Positions 6,948 through 14,975 of a DNA stretch of 64,000 nt are shown here, in pieces. Made by a program: the position numbers and the translations under genes. Numbering within the stretch: the stretch's first letter is position 1; the number at the start of each line of letters is the position of its first letter. Under the pieces are notes generated by a model. It did not search any database, was not told the DNA's origin, and saw only the letters and a program-made list of their open reading frames with translations. Where the stretch lies: assembly GCF_002177115.1 (NCBI RefSeq), contig NZ_MVAG01000071.1:33369-97368 (forward strand), given 5' to 3'. The DNA is from Chryseobacterium mucoviscidosis (GTDB lineage: Bacteria; Bacteroidota; Bacteroidia; Flavobacteriales; Weeksellaceae).

Positions 6948-9560
6948 ATGAAAAAGAATATTTTATTCCTTTTGATACTCTGTATCGTTGCTTCATGCGC
7001 CACAAAGGTAAAAAAGCCTGAACAGCGGTCTAAGTTTATGAAAGGATTTACCACATATTACAACACGTTATTTAATGCAAAAGATGCTTTAAATAATGAG
7101 TTTGAGACCCGCGATAAAGGGCATAAAGATAATTTTTATGCGCCTTATATCCCGATTCTTACGTATGAAGATCAGCCTTTGGGAAGTGATCTGGGACAGT
7201 CTGCTGCATTTGCAGAAAACTCCATGAAAATGGGAGAGATCAACCGTCCTCAGCAAAATACCGATTCCCGCGGCGGCCGTCCTCCCGGAATGCCTTCAGG
7301 AATGCCCGGAAATCCGATGTCCGGTGCAACAGGAATGGCTACAGGAGACTCCGGTCAGCCGGAGCAGAAAGGGGCTACCACACTGGAAATTGCAGAAGCA
7401 AAGGCTTTAAAAGCCATTAACAAATATTCTGTGATTCGACATGGTGAAGAGCAGAACAAGCAGATTTTCGATGCGTACATGATTCTTGCACAGGCGAGAA
7501 TTTACAGAGGAAAATCTTTGGAAGCACTTGATGCGCTAAATTATGTTTTCACGCACATGAAGGATGATAAAAGACTTCCTCTGGCAAGAATTTATCAGGG
7601 TTTAGCGTATGATCAGATCAAAAACTATCATAAAGCTCATGAAACTTTTGCCAAACTAAAAGGAGACAAAATTTCAAAACAATACGAGAAATTACTGAGC
7701 ATTTACTATGCAGAATCTCTTTTGGATGCAGGAAAAAAAGAAGAAGCCATAAAAGAACTGGATAATGCTTTTGAACTGAACAGCAACAGAAAGCTGAAAA
7801 GCCGAATTGCTTATCTGAGAGGGCAGGTTCTGGAAGGTCTTAACCAGAATGAAAAAGCCAGGGAAAGCTTTATGGCCGCTTACAAATACGCCAATGATTT
7901 TGAGTTTGAGGTAAAATCCCAGATCGAAATTGCCAAAACATTTAACGGAAACGGAGATTACAGCGGAGCTAGAAAATACCTTGAAGACATCAGTAAAAAA
8001 GGAACTTACGGATCCAGAAAGAACGAATTTTATTATGCTTTGGGACTGATGGCGAACAAAGCCGGAAAGAAGGAAGAAGCTCAGGAATTTTTCAGAAAAT
8101 CTCTGAAGGAAAAAGTGTCTGACGGACAAATTCGTGGTCTTGCGTACTATGAAATCGGAAAAGGATATCTGGATAAAAATGATTACATCGGAGCCGGAGC
8201 TTATTATGATTCTGCTTTGGCGGTAATGACTTACGAACCTTCTAAAGTCCTTTTGGCAGATCAGTCTACGTACATCAAAAAGATTTCAAGAAACTATTAT
8301 CTGATCAAAAAGAATGACAGTATTCTGAGTCTGGCAAAAATGGCTCCGGATCAGAAAACAGATTTCTTCAATAAATATATTGCTAAAATTAAAGCCAAAG
8401 AGGAAAGAGAAGAACTGGAAAGAAAACGCGCGGAAAGATCCAAAGGTTTCGATACCGGAGACTATAATGCGAACTCTATATTTGCCAACAGCTCAAATTC
8501 TTTCGAAGATTTCGGGGTGGCAACCAAAGGTTTCTATTTCAGCAATACAGGGACGGTTTCCAAAGGAACCCAGACTTTTAAGCAAACCTGGGGAGACAGA
8601 GCTTTGGTAGACAACTGGCGTTTTTCCAAGAAAATGGCAACAATCGAAGATCTTAAAAATGATGCTTTAGGAACCACTGCCGCGCCAAATCCGAGACGTT
8701 TTGAACCGGCTTTCTACATAGAGCAGATTCCGACAGATGTTGCAAAACTGGATCAGCTTAAAAAAGACAGAGATACCGCTTCTTTAGGTTTGGGAGTTAT
8801 GTATCAGAATTATTTTACCAATACGCCTTTAGCTACAAAAACTCTGTATGATCTTGTGGATGTAAAACCTGAAGAAAAAGTGATGTTACAGGCTTTGTAT
8901 GAGATTTTCGCCATGAATTATGAAAAAAATCCACAGGCTGCCGAAAGAGCAAAACAAATCCTTTTAAAAGATTATCCTTACACATCGTATGCAGAATTTG
9001 CAAGAAATCCTAAAAGCAGTTCTTTCGTAAAATCTTCCGCAGATGTGGAAAACCAGTACAAACAGGCATTTGCCCTGTATGAATCTGAGAAGTTCGGGGA
9101 AAGTAAAGATCTCATTGAAAAAGCGATCCAGCAAAATCCGAAAGATGCCCTGGTTCCGAAATTATATTTGCTGAATGCCTTCAATTCCGGAAAATCGAGT
9201 GGGAAAGAGGTGATGATTCTTCAACTGGAACAGATTGCCCTGAATTACGGTAAAACACCTGAAGGCGAAAAAGCCAAAGAAATGCTTAATTATCTGAAAA
9301 GTGACCTGAGCTTTCAGGCTACCGATAATAAAGGAAATGCGGTGCCTCAAAATCCGGGAGATATGGTAAACAATGTTCCGCAACAGCCGGTGCAGCAGCA
9401 GAGTAACGGAATTGGCAGTTCTCCGCAAACGCAGGGAAATACTATGATGAATAATCCTCAGCAGAGCCAGCCGATGAACAACAGCGGAAACAAACCGCCC
9501 AAAAAACAAAATAACAATCAGCAGCCTCCTGTAAATACAGTTCCGGCAAAACCACAATAA
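6948..9560 (+). CDS. sprE: type IX secretion lipoprotein SprE/PorW
   Basis: 870 aa. The N-terminus is a lipoprotein signal (LILCIVASCATK, Cys-17), followed by RSKFMKGFTTYYNTLFNAKDAL, typical of SprE/PorW. Several tetratricopeptide-like helical repeats run from about residue 160 to 480 and again in 690-790. The C-terminus is a long Gln/Asn/Pro-rich tail. SprE/PorW is a periplasmic/outer-membrane lipoprotein needed for type IX secretion and, in gliding species, motility. A low-complexity Gly/Pro/Met insert (about residues 105-140, PPGMPSGMPGNPMSGATG) interrupts the N-terminal part. Ends in a strong bidirectional terminator. Confidence 0.88.
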   Translation: MKKNILFLLILCIVASCATKVKKPEQRSKFMKGFTTYYNTLFNAKDALNNEFETRDKGHKDNFYAPYIPILTYEDQPLGSDLGQSAAFAENSMKMGEINRPQQNTDSRGGRPPGMPSGMPGNPMSGATGMATGDSGQPEQKGATTLEIAEAKALKAINKYSVIRHGEEQNKQIFDAYMILAQARIYRGKSLEALDALNYVFTHMKDDKRLPLARIYQGLAYDQIKNYHKAHETFAKLKGDKISKQYEKLLSIYYAESLLDAGKKEEAIKELDNAFELNSNRKLKSRIAYLRGQVLEGLNQNEKARESFMAAYKYANDFEFEVKSQIEIAKTFNGNGDYSGARKYLEDISKKGTYGSRKNEFYYALGLMANKAGKKEEAQEFFRKSLKEKVSDGQIRGLAYYEIGKGYLDKNDYIGAGAYYDSALAVMTYEPSKVLLADQSTYIKKISRNYYLIKKNDSILSLAKMAPDQKTDFFNKYIAKIKAKEEREELERKRAERSKGFDTGDYNANSIFANSSNSFEDFGVATKGFYFSNTGTVSKGTQTFKQTWGDRALVDNWRFSKKMATIEDLKNDALGTTAAPNPRRFEPAFYIEQIPTDVAKLDQLKKDRDTASLGLGVMYQNYFTNTPLATKTLYDLVDVKPEEKVMLQALYEIFAMNYEKNPQAAERAKQILLKDYPYTSYAEFARNPKSSSFVKSSADVENQYKQAFALYESEKFGESKDLIEKAIQQNPKDALVPKLYLLNAFNSGKSSGKEVMILQLEQIALNYGKTPEGEKAKEMLNYLKSDLSFQATDNKGNAVPQNPGDMVNNVPQQPVQQQSNGIGSSPQTQGNTMMNNPQQSQPMNNSGNKPPKKQNNNQQPPVNTVPAKPQ

Positions 9561-9595
9561 AAATAAAAGCGAAGAACTACTCTTCGCTTTTATTT
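9561..9595. terminator. bidirectional terminator between sprE and tsaB
   Basis: A perfect 15-bp stem (AAATAAAAGCGAAGA with TCTTCGCTTTTATTT) and a 5-base loop, with A-tract before and T-tract after. It serves both convergent genes and overlaps the last codons of tsaB. Confidence 0.9.
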
Positions 9596-10260
9596 TTTTT
9601 CTTTACTCCATGAAAATCTTTGAGATAGAAAGGCTCAAAATAAGCAATATCCTCAAATTCTTTCTGCTCTATTTTTTCAAGTGCTTTTTTAACAAGATAT
9701 TTTGCAGAAGGATAAACGTTTTCATCAAACACAGCATTTGGAAGCTGTAAAATCTCTTTTGCTTTCTTGGCTCCGTCTCCTGCAAACAGTATTTTTTTGT
9801 CTTTGAATTCTTCAAAAGATGTTTCGTCTAGAATTTTAGCCTCAGTTGCAGAAATTTCTTTGCCTGTTTTTCCGTCATAAACCGCCGTATAAACCTCCAT
9901 TCGTCTCGCATCGATCATTGGTACTATCAAATCGTAGTTCTGGTCTAAAAAAGGCTCTATGATGCTTTCCATAGAATTTACCGCAATCAATGGAATTTTC
10001 AGTCCGTAGCAGAAACCTTTTGCAGAAGCTGCACCAATTCTCAATCCGGTATACGAACCGGGACCTTTCCCCAGACAAACGGCTTCAATTTCCTTCATGG
10101 AAATTCCGGCTCCTTCCAAGGCCCATTCTACAAAAGTATGCAGACTTTCAGACTGTTTGTAGTTTTCAGAAACTTCTTCCGTTACACACAACAGTTTTTC
10201 ATTATCGGAAATGGCTACGGAACAGTTTTTTGACGAGGTTTCGAGATATAGAATTTTCAT
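9577..10260 (-). CDS. tsaB: tRNA threonylcarbamoyladenosine protein TsaB
   Basis: 227 aa, usual for the family. The ASKHA-fold start is MKILYLETSSKNCSVAIS. The conserved CLGKGPGSYTGLRIGAASAKGFCYGLKIPLIAVNSM lies near residues 63-98, and MIDARRMEVYTAVY follows. TsaB is the non-catalytic partner of TsaD in making t6A37 on ANN-decoding tRNAs. The C-terminal tail is Lys-rich. Encoded convergently to sprE, with the terminator stem inside its final codons. Confidence 0.93.
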   Translation of the reverse strand: MKILYLETSSKNCSVAISDNEKLLCVTEEVSENYKQSESLHTFVEWALEGAGISMKEIEAVCLGKGPGSYTGLRIGAASAKGFCYGLKIPLIAVNSMESIIEPFLDQNYDLIVPMIDARRMEVYTAVYDGKTGKEISATEAKILDETSFEEFKDKKILFAGDGAKKAKEILQLPNAVFDENVYPSAKYLVKKALEKIEQKEFEDIAYFEPFYLKDFHGVKKKNKSEE

Positions 10261-10313
10261 TTTTTAAATTTAAAATCAACAACAAAATCCAAATTGATTG
10301 TTTCAGTGCAAAT

Positions 10314-10745
10314 TTATGGCTTTATTTCCACACTTTGCCTGCTCCAGAGTTTCCAGACCGATTTCTCTTTTTTCCAGATTTCCAGCAATGCAAGAATCAT
10401 TTCGAATTTCTGGCTTTTGTAGGTTCCTGAAACTTTTATTTTTCTTCTAAGTGAGCAGATATTTTTATCTTTTTTAAGCTCTGAAATTTCAATCTGTTCG
10501 ATCTTATCATAAATTACTTTTTTCGAGCTGAAATCTCTCTTAAAATCCGAATAGTTCTGGATCCATCCATTGGAGTGTCCGAAAGAAACATCATTTTCGA
10601 ACAAATCTAAAACTCCCGAATCGTTATTCTGTATCAGAGAATCCAGTTTTACCGTCTGAGAAAGGAGTTGTTTTTCCTCTTTAGAATATTTCTGCGAGTA
10701 TCCAAAAATATAACAGAAGACCAATAACAAAGGTAAAAGTTTCAT
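10314..10745 (-). CDS. secreted SnoaL/DUF4440-like protein
   Basis: 143 aa from the ATG at 10743-10745 (a TTG two codons earlier is less likely). Signal peptide ends near FGYSQ. The body has LDSLIQNNDSGVLDLFENDVSFGHSNGW, then IEQIEISELKKD and a C-terminal EIWKKEKSVWKLWSRQSV. These are the helix-sheet pattern and closing Trp-rich strand of NTF2/SnoaL-fold proteins in the DUF4440 group. Such proteins often have no known reaction. It lies 15 bp after the SDR gene and may share its transcript. Confidence 0.7.
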   Translation of the reverse strand: MKLLPLLLVFCYIFGYSQKYSKEEKQLLSQTVKLDSLIQNNDSGVLDLFENDVSFGHSNGWIQNYSDFKRDFSSKKVIYDKIEQIEISELKKDKNICSLRRKIKVSGTYKSQKFEMILALLEIWKKEKSVWKLWSRQSVEIKP

Positions 10746-10760
10746 AATCAAAAACTCAGA

Positions 10761-11513
10761 TTAAGGCTTTCTGTGAATGGTTCTCGGTTCCGCCTGAGCG
10801 GAAGGGTAGATCGTCATATCCGAAATACAGACGTGTTTTGGAGCATTGATGCAATAGGCAATGGAATCTGCAATATCTTCTGCTTTCAAAGGCTCATATC
10901 CGGCGTAAACCGTTGCTGCTCTTTCGCTGTCTCCTTTAAATCTTACCATAGAAAAGTCTGTCTCTACAGCTCCCGGCTGAATATTCGTTACTTTGATTCC
11001 AAATTCCGTAAGTTCGATACGCATTCCTTCGGAAATAACATCCACTGCTTTTTTTGTAGCACAATAAACCACACCATTTGCATAAGTCTGTCTCGCTGCA
11101 ACAGAACTGATGTTAACGATATGTCCTGAATTTCGTTCTTTCATTCCGGGAATAATCATTTTAGAAACGTACAGAAGTCCTTTCACATTTCCGTCGATCA
11201 TAGAATCCCAGTCATCCGTTTTTCCGGCAGACAAAGGATCTAATCCATGAGCATTTCCGGCGTTGTTAATTAAAACATCAATATTTTTCCATTCCGAAGG
11301 AAGAGAACCGATTGCAGTTTCCAATTCTTCAAGATTTCTGACATCAAATTTCAAACTAAATATTTCGGTATATCCTGAAAGTTCATTTTTTACATTTTCC
11401 AGAACTTCAGACCTTCTTCCGCAGATAATTATTCTGTTTCCCTGTTTTGCCAGAAGTTCGGCGGTAGATTTTCCGATTCCGGATGTTGCTCCGGTAATTA
11501 ATATTGTTTTCAT
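10761..11513 (-). CDS. short-chain dehydrogenase, YdfG-like
   Basis: 250 aa classical SDR. Cofactor motif TGATSGIGKSTAELL is at the N-terminus, structural NNAG at residues 86-89, and catalytic Ser in NISSVAA followed by YCATKKA (YxxxK). The closing part, NIQPGAVETDFSMVRFKGD, is typical of YdfG-type dehydrogenases acting on serine, 3-hydroxy acids or malonic semialdehyde. Cytoplasmic, NADP-dependent by family. The actual substrate is not determinable here. Confidence 0.9.
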   Translation of the reverse strand: MKTILITGATSGIGKSTAELLAKQGNRIIICGRRSEVLENVKNELSGYTEIFSLKFDVRNLEELETAIGSLPSEWKNIDVLINNAGNAHGLDPLSAGKTDDWDSMIDGNVKGLLYVSKMIIPGMKERNSGHIVNISSVAARQTYANGVVYCATKKAVDVISEGMRIELTEFGIKVTNIQPGAVETDFSMVRFKGDSERAATVYAGYEPLKAEDIADSIAYCINAPKHVCISDMTIYPSAQAEPRTIHRKP

Positions 11514-11550
11514 TTTTACTTTTTATTTTTGGATTGTATTATGTTTTTTT

Positions 11551-11718
11551 GATTATCCGTTATTAATCATACAGCTTTTTAACGCAAAGGATCGCCAAGA
11601 TTCTTTTTATATACCACCTGTTTTTAATTTCGCAAAGCTACTTCAACAAGCTCAGCATAAACTATTCACTCAGCAAAGAACTCAGAGGTTTTTCAATTAT
11701 GTCAGATTACGGACAATC
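11551..11718 (-). repeat. MITE-like element, copy 1
   Basis: 168 bp with imperfect 12-base terminal inverted repeats: GATTATCCGTTA at the left and, on the opposite strand at the right end, GATTGTCCGTAA. On the minus strand the interior aligns with copies at 33482-33630 and 37723-37893, including TTTGCTGAGTGAATAGTTTA, GCTGAGCTTGT, GGTATATAAA and CCTTTGCGTT. No coding capacity. It fills the spacer between the SDR and yraN. Confidence 0.8.
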
Positions 11719-11784
11719 CTTTATTAGTATAACAATTTACCAATATAACAATCATTAATGCATTTAATTCAATCTTAAATTAAT

Positions 11785-12156
11785 TTAGTTGGCGTCAAAT
11801 GCTTCAAAAGCATCGATGATATGTTCGATCATCAGATTTTTATTTTCGTCAGGAAGAACGGAAATGATATCAAATCGTACTTCCTGATTTTTATTGTATT
11901 CTTCCATGAAATAATTGGCAGCCGAAACAATCAACTTAATTTTTCGTTTGTTTACGGCTTCCTGTGGAAGATTAAACACATCGGTAGAACGTGCCTTTAC
12001 TTCAACGACTACAATTAAACTATCTTTTTCGGCAACCAAATCAAGTTCTGCTTTTTGGTATCGAAAGTTTCTTACCAAAATTTTGTAGCCGTTTTTCTGT
12101 AAATATTCAGCGGCCAATTCTTCTGCTTTTTTACCAAAATCGTTATGATCTGCCAT
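11785..12156 (-). CDS. YraN (UPF0102) nuclease-fold protein
   Basis: 123 aa. Shows FGKKAEELAAEYLQKNGYKIL, NFRYQKAELDLVAEKDSLIVVVEVKAR and VNKRKIKLIVSAANYFM. The acidic-hydrophobic pattern (E-LDLVA, EVKAR) is the PD-(D/E)XK fold of the UPF0102/YraN family. Members resemble endonucleases such as Holliday-junction resolvases, but no function is established. Cytoplasmic. Confidence 0.88.
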   Translation of the reverse strand: MADHNDFGKKAEELAAEYLQKNGYKILVRNFRYQKAELDLVAEKDSLIVVVEVKARSTDVFNLPQEAVNKRKIKLIVSAANYFMEEYNKNQEVRFDIISVLPDENKNLMIEHIIDAFEAFDAN

Positions 12157-12190
12157 TATTGAGATAAAGTGTTTGAGAGTTTTTGAGTTA

Positions 12191-12681
12191 TTAAATATTT
12201 TCTCTATCTATTAATTTTTCATAAACTTCTTCCAACCATTCTGTTATATTTTCATGAAATTTTCCAAACAACAGTTCCTGTTCTGTTTTTAAAAATTGCT
12301 TTTTAAAAATGTAAGGACTTACATTAACCCAGAATTTTATTCCTTCAATGTAAAATTAATAATCTTCATGCCTTACATCAAGTGGGGTATATTGTTTTTT
12401 TTCTTCTTCTGTTAATGGAGGGTTTCGAAGTCGTGAAAAGAAAGTAAAGCCTTTAAATTTTCTTTTAAACTGTTTGAAAGAACATCATTAAATACTGTTT
12501 CCTGTCTATAATTTTTAGAATTATTTTTATCTAAAGTTTCGTTATCACGATATTTTTTATACCAATTAAACTTAAGGATATAATTGTAATCACTGTAAAT
12601 TTCTAAATGTATTATTCGGATTTCATCATATAATCCCGATAATCCCGGACTGAAACTATAATCAACTAATAAACTCCTCAC
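12191..12681 (-). pseudogene. broken gene of unknown family, one frameshift and one internal stop
   Basis: An 89-codon frame starts at a GTG (12679-12681) that overlaps the stop of the upstream LD-carboxypeptidase gene, and ends early at TLH. In another frame, beginning around 12425, the protein continues as NPPLTEEEKKQYTPLDVRHEDY, meets a TAA at 12356-12358, then goes on as FYIEGIKFWVNVSPYIFKK to a stop at 12191. The two lesions look like a single-base change and an indel in a protein of about 160 aa. I recognise no family. Overlap with the previous gene suggests it was once co-translated. Confidence 0.65.
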
Positions 12682-13613
12682 ACTAAAAACTCAATCTTAA
12701 CCTTATTCTTAACCTCCATTCTCACGTTTCCACCAATAATCAACGGTCTGTTGTCTTTGATGTGTCCATTCGGGAAACCGAAAACTGTTGGGAAATTGTA
12801 CTTTGAAATTCTGTCGGCAATTAACTTGTAGGCAAATTCATCAAAGCTTTCTTCGTATTGTTTATTTTCTTTTTCATCGCCCATATTGGTCATTCCGCCG
12901 ATAATCAACCCTGAAATTTTATTATAAACTCCGGCTAATTCAAGACTCATGATCATTCTATCGAGAGCATAAAAATTTTCGCCAATATCTTCAATGAAAA
13001 GAATTTTATCTTTAAAATCAAAGGAATATTTCGTTCCTAAAAGCGCATAAATCAAGGCTAAATTTCCACCGACTATCTGTCCTTCAACGTTTCCTTTTTT
13101 ATTAAACTGATGCGAAGAGAGGGTATATTTAAGGGGTTTTCCTTTTAAAACATTAAAAACAAGATCGTAGCTTTCTTCGGTAACGCCAAAGCTCGACGTT
13201 TTTACAGTCTGTCCGTGAATGGATGCAAAACCTTTTTTCAGCAAATAACTCTGAATTACGGTATTGTCTGAATATCCAATGTACCATTTCGGATTTTTGG
13301 CAAAGTTTTTAAGATTAAGATGCTGAATGAGATGCTGACAACCGTAACCGCCTCTTGAAGCCCAGACTGCGGAAATTTCGCTGTCATTGAGCGCCCAGTT
13401 CATGTCTTTTAATCTTTCCTGCTCCGTTCCTGCGTAATTGTATCCGTTCGCATATTTCGTGTAAAGATGTTCTCCCAAAACGGGTTCGAAACCTTTACTT
13501 TTAATCATTTCGATTCCCTTTTCAAGCTGGGAAGATTCTACGGCTCCCGCAGGAGAAATAATGGCTATTTTATCGCCTTTTTTCAGAGATTTTGGAAAGA
13601 TTGTTTTATTCAT
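12678..13613 (-). CDS. LD-carboxypeptidase (peptidase S66)
   Basis: 311 aa. N-terminal LKKGDKIAIISPAGAV, then AVWASRGGYGCQHLIQHLN and WYIGYSDNTVIQSYLLKKG (the Ser of GYSD is the expected nucleophile). FIEDIGENFYALDRM carries the Glu and FPNGHIKDNRPLIIG the His of the Ser-Glu-His triad. The enzyme removes the terminal D-Ala from tetrapeptides during peptidoglycan recycling. No signal peptide, so cytoplasmic. The start overlaps the LysE gene end by 8 bp and its stop overlaps the start of the pseudogene. Confidence 0.92.
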   Translation of the reverse strand: MNKTIFPKSLKKGDKIAIISPAGAVESSQLEKGIEMIKSKGFEPVLGEHLYTKYANGYNYAGTEQERLKDMNWALNDSEISAVWASRGGYGCQHLIQHLNLKNFAKNPKWYIGYSDNTVIQSYLLKKGFASIHGQTVKTSSFGVTEESYDLVFNVLKGKPLKYTLSSHQFNKKGNVEGQIVGGNLALIYALLGTKYSFDFKDKILFIEDIGENFYALDRMIMSLELAGVYNKISGLIIGGMTNMGDEKENKQYEESFDEFAYKLIADRISKYNFPTVFGFPNGHIKDNRPLIIGGNVRMEVKNKVKIEFLV

Positions 13614-14295
13614 TTGTCTTTTTGTATTTTACTTCGGTTTTCTCTGCTTCTTCCAGTCTTTTATCAAATTGATTGAATTTTTTAAAGCTCTGCAAGAAGA
13701 TAAAGAAACTGAATATGATGAGAATTCCGCCAACAATTCTTCTGATTCTGTTGGCTAATTTTTGGGTAAGTCTGTCGTGAAACTGCTTCGCAAGGAATAT
13801 TTTTACCAGATCGATAAAGAGATACGTTCCGATGACGATTCCGATGTATAAAATAAAATTGCTGGTATCCGGATACTGATTTCTTACCGAAATAACGGTG
13901 ACAAGCCAAAAAAGGATGACTCCGACATTCAGAAGATTAAAGAAAAAACCGTTGACGAATGTTTTAAAATAGTTCTGATTGATGAATTTTTCTTCTCCGG
14001 GAATATGCATCTTGGTTTTGGTAACCATCATCACAATTCCGTACACAAAGATCAGAATGGCGGTAATCCTGTAAAATCCGGGATGTTTATCGATGAGCGT
14101 TACAATATCTGCACTCGCATAATACGCTGCCAAAATGCACAGAAGATCTGCAGAAATAACGCCTAAATCCAGTGCTAAAGCATGTTTCGGACCTCTCGAA
14201 AAGCTGGTTTCAATTAAAAGGAAAAAAATAGGTCCTATAAAAACCAGACTCAGCATGAATCCTAAAACGATGGCAGATAATATAAGTTCAAACAT
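13606..14295 (-). CDS. LysE-family amino-acid exporter
   Basis: 229 aa with about six membrane segments. The N-terminal hallmark is LSAIVLGFMLSLVFIGPIFFLLIETSFSRG followed by HALALDLGVISADLLCILAAYY, as in LysE/RhtB transporters. The C-terminus has a transmembrane helix (IVGGILIIFSFFIFLQSF) and a charged tail. Exports amino acids or related small molecules across the inner membrane; substrate unknown. First gene of a run with the LD-carboxypeptidase (8-bp overlap), suggesting a link to handling of cell-wall amino acids, which is inference. Confidence 0.88.
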   Translation of the reverse strand: MFELILSAIVLGFMLSLVFIGPIFFLLIETSFSRGPKHALALDLGVISADLLCILAAYYASADIVTLIDKHPGFYRITAILIFVYGIVMMVTKTKMHIPGEEKFINQNYFKTFVNGFFFNLLNVGVILFWLVTVISVRNQYPDTSNFILYIGIVIGTYLFIDLVKIFLAKQFHDRLTQKLANRIRRIVGGILIIFSFFIFLQSFKKFNQFDKRLEEAEKTEVKYKKTNE

Positions 14296-14385
14296 TCAGT
14301 GGTGTTTTCAATGAAATAATTTCATCTATTTATACAAAGTTAGTTTTTATGTTGTAAAAAGCAAATAAGAAAAGCATCGGATCAA

Positions 14386-14901
14386 TTAATACTTATCAAA
14401 CTCATACAATTCATAATATTCTATAAGTTTATCTTTGTATTCCTGTCTCAATTTCGGGAAAACATAAAAAATCCATTGCTTAGAATAGATATAATGCGAT
14501 AAAAAATTTCTTTTAAAGGAATAATATGATTCCAGATAGTTCTTCCAACTTTCATGATATTTTTCAAGTGAAGAAAGAGATTCAGGATCATTTTTTCTGA
14601 TCTTTTCATGAAGTTTTAGATAAATATTTTCAATTTCTTCTTTCCAGGAATTTTCTTCAATTCTAAAATTATTAATTACATCGACATCAGATCCTTTACC
14701 GTCATCAAAACTTTTAATTCGGGTTAAAGCTGATTTCAGAGACGGACTGTACGGTAAGCTGTCTTTTATAAAATGAGACTGATCGCTCTTTTCAGTAACT
14801 ATTTTCTGTTCATTTCTTTTGCATTCAATACATAATAGCAAACCCAGTAAAACAGCTACAGTATTCATATTTCTTATAAATCTAAAACAGTATTTTCCCA
14901 T
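14386..14901 (-). CDS. putative lipoprotein of unknown function
   Basis: 171 aa from the ATG at 14899-14901. An internal ATG (14866-14868) would give MNTVAVLLGLLLCIECKRN, an equally good signal with a possible lipobox Cys, so the start is uncertain. The rest is charged and helical with many Tyr/Trp (SWKNYLESYYSFKRNF, YELYEFDKY). I do not recognise the family. It stands alone on the minus strand between the RNase R terminator and the LysE gene. Confidence 0.6.
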   Translation of the reverse strand: MGKYCFRFIRNMNTVAVLLGLLLCIECKRNEQKIVTEKSDQSHFIKDSLPYSPSLKSALTRIKSFDDGKGSDVDVINNFRIEENSWKEEIENIYLKLHEKIRKNDPESLSSLEKYHESWKNYLESYYSFKRNFLSHYIYSKQWIFYVFPKLRQEYKDKLIEYYELYEFDKY

Positions 14902-14927
14902 CAAATAAATTTTAAGTAAAATAAAAA

Positions 14928-14949
14928 AAACTGCAATCTCTTGCAGTTT
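14928..14949 (-). terminator. terminator of rnr
   Basis: AAACTGCAA and TTGCAGTTT form a 9-bp stem with a 4-base loop. On the minus strand it is followed by TTTTTATTTT. It lies 26 bp after the rnr stop. Confidence 0.85.
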
Positions 14950-14975
14950 CTAAATATAGTTCTTTATTGTAAAAT

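Noticed and set aside
11263..11727. 154-codon plus-strand frame across the SDR gene and MITE copy 1
   Set aside because: It is antisense to a well-defined dehydrogenase and runs through a repeat.
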